DNA from: PWXP01 sp034005525
GTDB taxonomy: Bacteria > Planctomycetota > Planctomycetia > Pirellulales > Thermoguttaceae
Direction: 5' to 3'
Length of the DNA stretch: 64,000 nt
Assembly: GCA_034005525.1 (NCBI GenBank)
Contig: JAVEUP010000018.1
Span: 1 to 64,000 of the forward strand
Position numbers and translations under genes: made by a program. A model generated the notes under the pieces. The model saw nothing but the letters and a program-made list of their open reading frames with translations. It was not told where the DNA came from and did no database searches. Positions 53,291-61,773 of this stretch are shown here, one piece after another (within the stretch, counting starts at the first letter, position 1; the number at the start of each line of letters is the position of its first letter).

Positions 53291-55591
53291 TCATTCCACC
53301 GCCCGGTATTTCTCGCGCAAGCGCTGCCGCATAATCTCGGCGACGGTGTTCACGGCGAAGGTCATCAGGAACAGCACCATGGCGCCGAGGAACAGGGTCC
53401 GGTACAGCGTGCCGAGGTACGGCGCTTCGGGCAGTTCCACGGCGATATTGGCCGAAAGCGTTCTCATCCCGGTGAACGGGTTAAACTCGGTCACCGGCGT
53501 GTTCCCGGTGGCCATCACCACGATCATCGTTTCGCCCACCGCGCGGCCGAGTCCGATCATCACCGCCGAGAACGTGCCGGCCGACGCGGTGGGCAACACC
53601 ACGCGGACGGCCGTTTGCCACCGGCTGGCGCCGAGCGCGAGAGAACCCGACCGAAACGCCTCGGGGACGTTCGACAGCGCGTCCTCGGTAATGGTGAAGA
53701 TGATTGGGATGACCGCGAACCCCATCACGAACCCCACCACGAATGCATTGCGCTGCTCGAAGCCGAGCCCGGTCGCGCGCGGGAACCATAGCCGGAAATC
53801 GGCAATGACCAGGCCGGTATCCGGGTCTTCGACCACGAACAGATACTGCTCGGCCAGGGCGCCCAGGTGCCAGCCTGCGTACGCAATCCCGATCATGAAC
53901 GGGACGAAAGCGATAAACTCATACCCCGGCTTCAGAAGCATGCGGATGCGTTGCGGCAGGTGCCCCCACAGGTAGCCGATGGCGAATGCCCCGACAATCA
54001 TCCCCGACACGGCGCACAACACCGACGGCACGGCATTGCTGATGATCGGCGCCAGCCACAGGGCGGCCAGGAAGCCGAGCACGACCGACGGGAGCGACGC
54101 CATGATCTCCATGGTGGGCTTGACGATACGCTTGATTTCCGGCTTGAGGAACTGCGAGGTGTAGATTGCCGCGAGCAGCGCAATGGGCAGCGCGAAGACC
54201 ATCGCGTACAGCGTGCCCTTGAGCGTTCCGATGATCAGCGGCACCAGCGACAGTTTCCGTTCGAAATCGTCGCGCCCGCCGGTCGATTGCCATGAGTATT
54301 CCGCCGTCGCCTGCCCCTCGTACTGGATCCTGCCGAAAAAGGTTCTCCAACCCGCTTGGGGATGTGGATCGTGCAGATCGTAGAAATGCAGGCTGTATTG
54401 GTCGTCGAGGAATAGGAGCCGGTTGTACCGGGGCCCCAGCGCCGCCAACGTGGCGCGGAACGGCAGCGCATCTTCCCACCGGATGGTTTCCGTGGTCCCG
54501 TACCGCAGCGAGGCGATGCGGCCGTCGCCAATGAGGAACCCCTTGTTCCGCATGGACGCCGAGTAGAAGACGGCGCCTTGGTCCAAATCGGGAAAGGTCT
54601 TCGTATGGCCCCAGACACGCATGTCCAGTTCCGGATCGCGGTAGATGCTGTACACCCGGTTCGCGCCGCAGTGCGCGGTGAAGACCAGCGATGCGTCGCC
54701 CAGCAGGAAGTCCATCGTGGCAATCCGCGGGTCTTCCCGGTCCTCGAACGGCACGAACACCTGCCGCCGGGTGAACTCGTGTCCGTCGAAGTGCAGGTAG
54801 ACCACGCTGCCGTCGGCGTTGCCGATCAGCACGGCGTCGGCGTCGCGGGGGATGGCCAGGTGCTCCGGTTCCCCGTCCAGGAACCGGGTCAAGTCATACG
54901 AACTTTCGACTGAAAGCTCGCCGGCCCCCAGCAGCGTGCGTTGCTGGGCCAGCGACACCACGTGCAGTTCGTACTTCCCGTCGACCGCCTGCGTGGCGGC
55001 GGCGACCTTCTGGACTCCGGAATCGCCGTAGGCCAGCTTCCGGATCGGCACGCCTTCTCGGCCGATGCGCAACAACGGCGTCTCCTGCAACTCCACCGAA
55101 ACCTCGCGGCCGCCGCGTTCGGGAAAGGCGGCCTGGTACTGTACGTCGACGATCGCGAACCGGCCGTCGGCGGTTCCGTACAGTAATTGCGACTGCTTTT
55201 CGTTGAAGGTAACGGCAGAGACGGCCGCCTCGTCGGCCAGCGCGGGCATGCGCGCGAAATGCCCCCTGTTGTGAGGCCCGTCCGGCTCAACGGTGTCGAC
55301 GAAAAGCAACTCGCCACTCGCGTTGACGAAAAAGGGCAGTTCCGACCACTCGTCGGTGCCCATCACGACATACTGGCCGGGCGGCACCGCCACATCCTGT
55401 TGCCACTCGACCGTGGCGCCGCGGAACAGTGGAAGGATCTGCAGCAGAATGAAGACGAAGATCAATGAAACCGCAACGATGACCGACAGGCCGCCCACCT
55501 TGATGAAGTGGTTCATGAACCAATCGAACCACAAGGTGGCCGGTCGGACGACAAATCGTTCCGGGACGGCCCGCTGCTGTTTCTGTTGCAT
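53291..55591 (-). CDS. pstC: Phosphate ABC transporter permease PstC with inserted beta-propeller-like domain
   Basis: 766 residues from the ATG at 55591 (AGAAGGAT upstream), more than twice the E. coli PstC. TM1 (LSVIVAVSLIFVFILLQILP) is followed by a periplasmic region of about 400 residues with WD40-like strands (LLYGTADGRFAIVDVQYQA, AVLIGNADGSVVYLHFDGHE). The normal permease follows: GTLKGTLYAMVFALPIALLA, PTMEIMASLPSVVLGFLAAL, and the EAA-type loop ALSNVPEAFRSGSLALGASR. The large domain suggests an extra sensing or binding role outside the membrane, as in gammaproteobacterial long PstC. Second gene of the pst operon. Confidence 0.93.
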   Translation of the reverse strand: MQQKQQRAVPERFVVRPATLWFDWFMNHFIKVGGLSVIVAVSLIFVFILLQILPLFRGATVEWQQDVAVPPGQYVVMGTDEWSELPFFVNASGELLFVDTVEPDGPHNRGHFARMPALADEAAVSAVTFNEKQSQLLYGTADGRFAIVDVQYQAAFPERGGREVSVELQETPLLRIGREGVPIRKLAYGDSGVQKVAAATQAVDGKYELHVVSLAQQRTLLGAGELSVESSYDLTRFLDGEPEHLAIPRDADAVLIGNADGSVVYLHFDGHEFTRRQVFVPFEDREDPRIATMDFLLGDASLVFTAHCGANRVYSIYRDPELDMRVWGHTKTFPDLDQGAVFYSASMRNKGFLIGDGRIASLRYGTTETIRWEDALPFRATLAALGPRYNRLLFLDDQYSLHFYDLHDPHPQAGWRTFFGRIQYEGQATAEYSWQSTGGRDDFERKLSLVPLIIGTLKGTLYAMVFALPIALLAAIYTSQFLKPEIKRIVKPTMEIMASLPSVVLGFLAALWLAPIISNAVPSVLCAVSGMIVGAFAIGYLWGHLPQRIRMLLKPGYEFIAFVPFMIGIAYAGWHLGALAEQYLFVVEDPDTGLVIADFRLWFPRATGLGFEQRNAFVVGFVMGFAVIPIIFTITEDALSNVPEAFRSGSLALGASRWQTAVRVVLPTASAGTFSAVMIGLGRAVGETMIVVMATGNTPVTEFNPFTGMRTLSANIAVELPEAPYLGTLYRTLFLGAMVLFLMTFAVNTVAEIMRQRLREKYRAVE

Positions 55592-55698
55592 GCGACAAAT
55601 CCTTCTGAGCGGCGAGGGCCGCCGGGACGCAAGCCCTGGCGGATTGGCTTCCCCCAAGGCGCTCTCCCGGCGGCCATTCGCCACTTGTTCCGCCTTCC

Positions 55699-55812
55699 GG
55701 TTCTTCCGTTTCTGGGGCAGTCCGCTGGGTTGGAGTCCCGCCTTCAGGCGGTTTTTCCGCGCCGGCTGAAGCCGGGACTCCAGCAGGGCGCGGCCTGCTC
55801 CCAGAAAAACCC
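55699..55812. repeat. Family-A nested palindrome, copy 5, between pstS and pstC
   Basis: Arms GGTTCTTCCGTTTCTGGGGC and CTGCTCCCAGAAAAACC around the core TTGGAGTCCCGCCTTCAGGC ... GAAGCCGGGACTCCA. It ends 7 nt before the pstS stop, so it is transcribed within the operon and could act like REP elements that let upstream genes be expressed more than downstream ones. Confidence 0.8.
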
Positions 55813-55819
55813 CCCTTTC

Positions 55820-56791
55820 TTATTTCACCGTCTTCATCGTCTCGGCGGCGACCGCGGCCGGCAACGGGAAGAAGCCGTCGCGGACGACGATCTCCTGACC
55901 CTGCCGCGAGTTGATGAAGCGAACGAACTCGTAGGTCAGGCGGTCCATCGGTTCGCGCGGGTTCTTGTTGACGTAGACCATCAGGAAGCGAGCAAGCGGA
56001 TACTTGCCGGCCAGCGAGTTTTCCGGCGTCGGCTCAAAAACCTCCTTGCTGTTGCCCGGCCCCACGGCAACCGTGCGCACGCCAGAAGTTGCGTAGCCGA
56101 TGCCCGAATAGCCGATGCCGTAGCGGTCGGCCGTGATCGACTGTACGACGGTGGACGAGCCGGGTTGCTCCTGATACCGATCGCCATCGAAGTCGCCGCC
56201 GCCTAAGGCGATGTTCTTGAACACGCCGTAAGTGCCGCTGACGGCATTGCGGCCGTACAGCGAGATCGGGCGGTCGGCCCAATCGCCGGTCAGGCCCACC
56301 TGGCCCCAGGTCCGGATCGGGCGCCCACCCAGGCGGTAGGTGCTCGAGAAGATTGCGTCGATCTGCTGAAGGTTCAAGCCCTTGATCGGGTTGTCGCGAT
56401 GGACGAACACGGCCAACGCGTCGATGCCCACGCGCACCATGGTGGGTTTGTAGCCGTACTTGGCTTCAAAACGGTCGATCTCGGCGCCGGTCATTTCGCG
56501 GCTCATCGGACCGATTTGCGCCGTGGCGTCGATCAGGGCCGCCGGGGCAGTGGACGAGCCCGCGCCTTGTACCTGGATGTTGACGTTCGGGTAGATTTCC
56601 CGGAACGCCTCGCCCCACATGAGCATCAGGTTGTTGAGCGTATCGGAACCGACCGAGTTGAGGTTCCCCGAAATGCCCGGCACCGGCTTGTACGGCTGCA
56701 GGGCCGGATCGACCGTTGCCTGTGCCGCGACAACCCCGGCGGTTGCGGCGAACACGACTACGAAACACGCCAATTTGCTTAGACTCTTCAT
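55820..56791 (-). CDS. pstS: Phosphate-binding periplasmic protein PstS
   Basis: 323 residues; ATG at 56791 with AAGGAG upstream. Signal peptide KSLSKLACFVVVFAATAGVV, cleaved near VAAQA. The binding-protein core has GNLNSVGSDTLNNLMLMWGE, the phosphate-site loop QGAGSSTAPAALIDATAQIG, SREMTGAEI, and SLYGRNAVSGTYGVFK, the second phosphate-contacting loop. No lipobox Cys, so it is soluble periplasmic. It heads the pst operon and has its own Pho-box promoter. Confidence 0.95.
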   Translation of the reverse strand: MKSLSKLACFVVVFAATAGVVAAQATVDPALQPYKPVPGISGNLNSVGSDTLNNLMLMWGEAFREIYPNVNIQVQGAGSSTAPAALIDATAQIGPMSREMTGAEIDRFEAKYGYKPTMVRVGIDALAVFVHRDNPIKGLNLQQIDAIFSSTYRLGGRPIRTWGQVGLTGDWADRPISLYGRNAVSGTYGVFKNIALGGGDFDGDRYQEQPGSSTVVQSITADRYGIGYSGIGYATSGVRTVAVGPGNSKEVFEPTPENSLAGKYPLARFLMVYVNKNPREPMDRLTYEFVRFINSRQGQEIVVRDGFFPLPAAVAAETMKTVK

Positions 56792-56859
56792 CAGGATTCT
56801 CCTTGTTGTTCAACGACAGCGTACAGGCCCCAATGGCCCGCGGTCATGCTGCTAAAACC

Positions 56860-56913
56860 ATGGTAGCCCTCGAATGTTAGGGGAGTTCGCGAGAATTGTT
56901 AGCGTTGTGTTAG
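56860..56913 (-). promoter_or_regulatory. Putative Pho box and -10 of pstS
   Basis: On the minus strand CTAACA boxes at 56913-56908, 56902-56897 and 56880-56875 are spaced 11 and 22 bp apart, i.e. all on an 11-bp grid, as expected for tandem PhoB binding. Eight nt after the last 7-mer lies TACCAT (56865-56860), a -10-like hexamer, with no -35 needed. The leader to the pstS ATG would be about 60 nt. Confidence 0.7.
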
Positions 56914-56981
56914 AAACGACGGGCTGACGGAGCCGCCAGTCGTCCGGGATTGCCCAGTTTCACGCACGCTCGGCCGCACCC

Positions 56982-57785
56982 CTACGAATTGAGGTCCCCC
57001 GCGTACATCTCGCGGAACCGGTATCCCACCCCGCGCACCGTCTCGATATAGCGCCCCGCGTCGCCGAGCTTCTTCCGGATGCCGACGATCTGCACGTCGA
57101 TGGCCCGGTCGGTGATGGCGTAGTTGTCGCCGTGAACGCCGTCAAGAATCTGCTGGCGGGTGAACACCCTACCCGGCTTTCCCGCAAGGAATGCCAACAC
57201 GCGGAACTCGGTCACCGTGAAGTCGATGGTCTTGCTGCCGCAGACAACCTGGTGCCGGCCGGGATGGATGACCAGGTCATTCACTTGAAACGATGGTTCG
57301 CACGTTCCGTCTTCTTCTGATGGATCTGTCTTCTTCTCGGAGTACCTTCGCAGCACGGCGCGAACCCTCGCAACGAGGACCTTTGGGCTGAACGGCTTGG
57401 TCAGGTAATCGTCGGCCCCAAGGTTCAGCCCGGCGACCACGTCGGCCTCTTCACCTTTGGCCGAAGCCACCAGGATGGGCACCGACTGCGTTTTCGCATT
57501 GCCCCGGATAAACCGGCAAACGCTCAGCCCGTCGATGCCGGGCAGCATGAGGTCCAGCACGACCAGCGCGGGCACTTCCCGCCGAATCGCCTCCATTGCC
57601 TCCTCGCCCGACGCCACGCCGACGGCCTGGTACCCCTCCTTCAGCAGGTTGTAGGTGATCAGTTCGCGGATGTCCTCTTCGTCCTCGACCACCAAGACCG
57701 TCGGCCGCGACGCGCTCGGCCACAGCGGCGAGCCGTCGGGGCGCGTTGGCAGTCGTTCGCTGGTGATTCGGCGTGCGGGACTCAT
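56982..57785 (-). CDS. phoB: PhoB-type response regulator (OmpR family)
   Basis: 267 residues. The receiver domain (about 30-145) has TVLVVEDEEDIRELI, phospho-acceptor Asp in LVVLDLMLPGIDGLSV and Lys in YLTKPFSPKVL. The C-terminal winged-helix domain has TVTEFRVLAFLAGKPGRVFT and ITDRAIDVQIVGIRKKLGDA, ending VRGVGYRF. I place the start at the ATG at 57785: the Pho box and -10 found at 57814-57845 would put transcription start near 57807, which excludes the longer ORF from 57827. No PhoR kinase is in the window. It lies directly upstream of pstS. Confidence 0.9.
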   Translation of the reverse strand: MSPARRITSERLPTRPDGSPLWPSASRPTVLVVEDEEDIRELITYNLLKEGYQAVGVASGEEAMEAIRREVPALVVLDLMLPGIDGLSVCRFIRGNAKTQSVPILVASAKGEEADVVAGLNLGADDYLTKPFSPKVLVARVRAVLRRYSEKKTDPSEEDGTCEPSFQVNDLVIHPGRHQVVCGSKTIDFTVTEFRVLAFLAGKPGRVFTRQQILDGVHGDNYAITDRAIDVQIVGIRKKLGDAGRYIETVRGVGYRFREMYAGDLNS

Positions 57786-57813
57786 AGGCTCACAGGCAGG
57801 GGATACGACGTCC

Positions 57814-57845
57814 AAGCTAGCAACCATTTGTTAGGCGAGTGTTAG
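57814..57845 (-). promoter_or_regulatory. Putative Pho box and -10 of phoB
   Basis: Two CTAACA boxes on the minus strand (57845-57840 and 57834-57829) are exactly 11 bp apart; 8 nt after the 7-mer CTAACAA comes TAGCTT (57819-57814). The geometry is the same as upstream of pstS, pointing to positive autoregulation of phoB. Confidence 0.7.
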
Positions 57846-57890
57846 GAGTCTGTGAAAAGTTCGCGAGCGCCCGCGGTCAGGCGGGATTCA

Positions 57891-60218
57891 TCAAATGTGA
57901 CGACGATTCAACTGCGCGACCAATCCGTGCAACCGGGCGCCGCTGCCTGTAACCAGCCGGTGGGCCGGCGCAAAACCGCCGTGCTCCTTGGCGCAGGTTT
58001 GGCTGAGTCGGGTGAATTCTTCGATGATTTCGTCGGTAATCGGGTCGAGTGCCCGGAAAAGGGTCGAAAAGCTCCGCGCCGTGTGCGGCTCGTGCTTCAG
58101 ACGTTCCGCCTGCTCGAAGGTAAGCTGGAACTCTTGAACGAGTTGCCGGGTGTATGCTTCCCCAGCACTGTGCAAGTGGCGAATGAACAGCAGTTCGGGA
58201 CCGCCGACGACCAGGGAGGTCGCTTCGCCGCCGAGGTCGAGCGCCGCGAAGGCGGGTGCGGGCGGCGAAGTGGTTTGGGCCGTCTTTCCCGCAGGCGATT
58301 CCTGCCCGCCGCCCTCGGCCTCGTCCGGCGTCTTCAGCGACAGTTCGTAATCGAGCACGTTGTACAACGCGACGGCCTCGCTCTGCACGACGTCGACACG
58401 CATGCCCATCTCGCGAAACGGGGTCAACTGCCGGATTGCATCCTCACCTTTCACCAGGAGCACGAGCACCTTGTGACGGGGCCGCTTCTTGGCCGGTTGC
58501 CGCTTGGCCAGCTTCGCCAGAGCCTTCGCGGCCTTTCCCTTCGCGTCCGAAGGCTCTTCGGGCTCCGTTTGCGTCTCCTGGTTGATGCGTTGGTATCCCC
58601 ACGTAAGGTCGTCAAGCTTCATCGGGACATGGTGCTGCGCCTCGTGATGCACCAGGTCGTCGAGCTTCTTCAACTCGACTCCCGGAAGGTCCAGAATCCG
58701 GTTGAGGACCAGCCGGCTCGACAGGCCGACGCACACGCGGCTTTGGCCCAGCGACTCTTCTTCTTCCGCCAACAGTTCGCGCAGGGCCTCGGCGATCAAC
58801 TCGTTCCGCTGGTCGTCGTTGACCGCGCGGCAAAGGTCCTTGGAGTAGCGGACATGGAAAGCCGTGGCGATCCGGGGGCGATGCAGCTTGTCCTTCCGGT
58901 CGATGACCAGTTGGACCGCCTTCATCGCATGACTGCCGACGTCGATGCCCCAGGCCGCGGGATTGCGGAAGGAGAGCAGATTCCGCATGGTGTCGAACAC
59001 GCCGCGTTCGGCGGTCGCGCGCAGGTTCACGCCGATCTTGGCACAACCGAGCCCCTGCAACGCCAGTCCCGCCGCAGTCAGAAAGGCGCCCCGCTGTTCG
59101 ACGAGCGGCGCCGGGTCGCAATCGTCGGTGAGTTCCAGCCGGCGGAAATCCACAAACTGCCGCACCACTGGCAGGTCGCCTTTCCGGGGCGCGGCCCAGG
59201 GGACGATCGGGGGAATACTCTCGGCTTGCTCGATCGCTTTCATTCGCCGCTGGATTTCGTCGCGCAGTTCCGCCGCCTTCGCATGCTTCGGCGACAGCTT
59301 GCAGAGGCGATTGGCCACTTCCAACAACGTGCGGTCGACGTGCGGCGCGCGTCGCAGGTCGGTCCACAGCCACGCCAGCTCGACGGCCAGGGTGCACAGG
59401 GACTTGACCGCCGGGAGTTGCGCCTCGACGGGAATCTGCTCGAGCAAGGCGGCCGCCTCGGTATAGCGGAACGCTGCCAGGTATTCCCGCGCTTGCCTGA
59501 ACAGCCGCCCTTGCAGCGCCTTGTTCAGTTGCACCCCCTGCTCGTGGTCGGGGTTCAGCTCCAGCACGCGCATAAGCTTGCGGAACACCTTGTTGTCGAG
59601 GTGGCTTTCGAGGTCGCGCTGAAGTTCGGCGGTCAGCCGGACGATTTCGGCGTCGTTGGCCACGGCCCGTTCGAGGAGCGTTTCCATCGCCTCGGTCCGC
59701 AGCGGCCGGGGCACGGCCTCGAGCTTCAGGGCCGCCTGCTGGTAGCGGTAGCGCTCCACAAGTTCTTCCGCCTCGGTCATTGCCTGCGCAGCCTCGGCTT
59801 GCCGCCGCTCCTGTTCGTCGTTGATCTTCTCGATGAGCTGCTCGACGTGGCGAACGCGTTCGATCAACCGGGGGTGGTCGTGGCTGGCCAGGTTGCCCAG
59901 GATTTCGAGCGAGTCGTCGAACTCCAGGTTCGCGCGAAGCTGCTCGGCGGTGGTCAGTTGCGCCTCGAACCGCCGTACCTGCGCGGCCGCCGTACTGCGC
60001 AGGTCGGCCCCGCACGCGCCGCAGAAATTGCCGTCGGCCGGGCACATCGTTTCACACCGGAAGCAGGGCTCCCACAGGGCGGTGCCGCAGTTCGCGCAGT
60101 ACTTGCGCGTGGCCGGGTTCGGCGTATGGCAGTCGGTGCAGAACATCGTGTCGCTGTGCGATTTGGCCGTCGCTACATCCGGATCGTACAGCGAATCTTC
60201 CAGCATTTCGGTGCTCAT
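57891..60218 (-). CDS. Zinc-ribbon/helical-repeat/PilM-like (actin-like) fusion protein
   Basis: 775 residues. N-terminal double zinc ribbons (FCTDCHTPNP ... YCANCGTAL; CFRCETMCP ... FCGACGADL, about residues 25-75). A long helical region (about 80-430) with coiled-coil stretches (EQLIEKINDEQERRQAEAA) follows. The C-terminal half is a PilM/FtsA-like actin fold: AWGIDVGSHAMKAVQLVID opens phosphate-1, and FAALDLGGEATSLVV with SAGEAYTRQL is phosphate-2. PilM normally nucleates the type IV pilus inner-membrane platform. No PilNOPQ are in the window. It follows the DUF1573 gene by 22 bp, so both are probably one transcript. Confidence 0.78.
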   Translation of the reverse strand: MSTEMLEDSLYDPDVATAKSHSDTMFCTDCHTPNPATRKYCANCGTALWEPCFRCETMCPADGNFCGACGADLRSTAAAQVRRFEAQLTTAEQLRANLEFDDSLEILGNLASHDHPRLIERVRHVEQLIEKINDEQERRQAEAAQAMTEAEELVERYRYQQAALKLEAVPRPLRTEAMETLLERAVANDAEIVRLTAELQRDLESHLDNKVFRKLMRVLELNPDHEQGVQLNKALQGRLFRQAREYLAAFRYTEAAALLEQIPVEAQLPAVKSLCTLAVELAWLWTDLRRAPHVDRTLLEVANRLCKLSPKHAKAAELRDEIQRRMKAIEQAESIPPIVPWAAPRKGDLPVVRQFVDFRRLELTDDCDPAPLVEQRGAFLTAAGLALQGLGCAKIGVNLRATAERGVFDTMRNLLSFRNPAAWGIDVGSHAMKAVQLVIDRKDKLHRPRIATAFHVRYSKDLCRAVNDDQRNELIAEALRELLAEEEESLGQSRVCVGLSSRLVLNRILDLPGVELKKLDDLVHHEAQHHVPMKLDDLTWGYQRINQETQTEPEEPSDAKGKAAKALAKLAKRQPAKKRPRHKVLVLLVKGEDAIRQLTPFREMGMRVDVVQSEAVALYNVLDYELSLKTPDEAEGGGQESPAGKTAQTTSPPAPAFAALDLGGEATSLVVGGPELLFIRHLHSAGEAYTRQLVQEFQLTFEQAERLKHEPHTARSFSTLFRALDPITDEIIEEFTRLSQTCAKEHGGFAPAHRLVTGSGARLHGLVAQLNRRHI

Positions 60219-60240
60219 CAATGTGCTCACGAGGTTCCGA

Positions 60241-61380
60241 TCAACTGCCGACGACTGCAAACTCGAGCCCGAGGTCGATATCCCGCATCCGCGGATGGTC
60301 GGTTTCGATTCGAATGCTGCCGGCCTCGACGCCCAGGTGGTTGCACATGGGTGAATCGCCTGGCACTTCGACCTCGATGCGGTACAGGCCGAGCTGCGGC
60401 GCGTCGGGCTTCAGCGGTGCAATGCGAACCTGGACGAACTCCGGCTGGACCGTGATGTTCCGCACGCTCAACTCGCGCGGCTCCACGCCCACCCTCAAGG
60501 TAAGGATTGTGCTCCGTCCGACGCCCTGGGCCAGCGTGCCTAGTTGCAGCCGCGTGCCCAGCATCAGGTCGGGCCCGAACAGCCGGATGCCGCGGGACTC
60601 GCGCCGGAACGGAATGGCCAGCGTCTGCGGCTTCTGCCCCTCGCCCGGCGGCAAGGCCGAGAGATGCATTGTGTGCGAGAACCCGTCCTCGGACAGATCG
60701 TCGGGCAGCACGATCGCGATCCGGTAGCCGCTTTTGGCCTCCATGGGCACGAGTGCGTCGGACGCAAGTGGTTCGACCTCCCACGATACGTCCTCAAGCG
60801 TCGAACTGACGGTGCTTAAGTCGAAATGCTCGTAAGCCTGCGAGTAAACGGTCACTTCGGCCCGGAGCGGCTCCGCATCGCCCTCGCGCTTCGCCCGCGG
60901 AAACTCGATCCGCTCCGGTATGGCGGCCAGGAACGCCCGGTACACGCCGCGCACGGTGAGCGTGACGGTCTCCCGCTCGGGATCGTTCGTGAGGATATTG
61001 GCCGTATGGCGAAAGACCCCATCCTTGGTGGCGGTGTATTTCGTGGAAAGCGCGACCTCAGCCGTTCCGCCGGGAGGGATTTCGCCTTCGGGCAGGTGGC
61101 TCATGGTGCATTTGCAGCTTGTGCCACCGCGGGCCAGCCGGAGCGGTCCCTCGCCCTCGTTCCGGATGAGGAACGCGTGTCGGCCGGAATCGCTCGCGTC
61201 GAGGAACCCGAAGTCATGCTCGGTCTCGTCGACGACAACCCTGGGCGGAAGAACCTTTGGACCAGCCGGCTCGGCCTTGGATTCGGCCATGCCGGCCGGG
61301 CGCAGCCACCAAGCCGTTGCGATGGCGCATGCAGCCACCCCGGCGCACGCGCCGATCCATAAGACACGCTGTCTGTTCAT
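60241..61380 (-). CDS. DUF1573-containing exported protein
   Basis: 379 residues; ATG at 61380 with AAGGGGA upstream. An N-terminal membrane anchor or signal (QRVLWIGACAGVAACAIATA) precedes a DUF1573 Ig-like domain: VDETEHDFGFLDASDSGRHA, FLIRNEGEGPL and GGTSCKCTMSHLPEGEIPPG, the usual T/S-C-x-C site. Further beta-rich repeats follow to the end. Function unknown; DUF1573 proteins are abundant in planctomycetes and Bacteroidetes, often exported. A Pho-box-like promoter lies about 290 bp upstream. Confidence 0.82.
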   Translation of the reverse strand: MNRQRVLWIGACAGVAACAIATAWWLRPAGMAESKAEPAGPKVLPPRVVVDETEHDFGFLDASDSGRHAFLIRNEGEGPLRLARGGTSCKCTMSHLPEGEIPPGGTAEVALSTKYTATKDGVFRHTANILTNDPERETVTLTVRGVYRAFLAAIPERIEFPRAKREGDAEPLRAEVTVYSQAYEHFDLSTVSSTLEDVSWEVEPLASDALVPMEAKSGYRIAIVLPDDLSEDGFSHTMHLSALPPGEGQKPQTLAIPFRRESRGIRLFGPDLMLGTRLQLGTLAQGVGRSTILTLRVGVEPRELSVRNITVQPEFVQVRIAPLKPDAPQLGLYRIEVEVPGDSPMCNHLGVEAGSIRIETDHPRMRDIDLGLEFAVVGS

Positions 61381-61508
61381 GGCAGGTCCCCTTGTTGTCA
61401 GGCGGGAGAACGGGGGCAGGCGCTTGGCGGGATAGGCTTCCCGAGCACTCCGCCTCTGTGGCGCCTGCCCCGTTCCCGGTCCTTGCCACCTTACCCACTA
61501 AGCCAAGT

Positions 61509-61655
61509 CGTAACCGTTCACAGGGGGACTGTCCCAATTTTCGCGGCACAAAGGGGATCCTTGCCCAATCATCCGCCGTTTCCGCCGCCAAAATGGGACT
61601 GTCCCCTTTGCGTGGAGCGGAGACAACTGCCCGCGCCGCCCCGTGAATGGTTACG
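61509..61655. repeat. Family-C palindrome, copy 4, in the DUF1573 leader
   Basis: CGTAACCGTTCACAGGGGGA and TGTCCCAATTTTCGCGGC on the left; CCGCCAAAATGGGACTGTCC and GTGAATGGTTACG on the right. Compared with copy 2 the right arm is split by about 25 nt (61614-61641). It lies between the Pho box at 61684 and the DUF1573 start codon, so it would be part of the mRNA leader. Confidence 0.8.
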
Positions 61656-61668
61656 CCAAGTCTATGTG

Positions 61669-61700
61669 AGTCTACACGAGCTTTGTTAGCGTATCGTTAG
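61669..61700 (-). promoter_or_regulatory. Third Pho-box-like promoter, upstream of the DUF1573 gene
   Basis: On the minus strand CTAACG (61700-61695) and CTAACA (61689-61684) are 11 bp apart, and 8 nt after the 7-mer CTAACAA comes TAGACT (61674-61669). Spacing and boxes equal those before pstS and phoB. It directs transcription toward the DUF1573 and PilM-like genes, with a leader of about 280 nt. Confidence 0.6.
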
Positions 61701-61773
61701 CGGCATGTGAAAACCGAATTAAATCCCCGCACGCCAAAGACAAAAGCGGCGTCAAGCCGCCGCACTCCAAAGG

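Noticed and set aside
57852..60455. 867-codon open frame on the + strand
   Set aside because: Lies exactly opposite the zinc-ribbon/PilM gene; Arg/Gln/Leu-rich with no recognisable domain; a GC-driven shadow.
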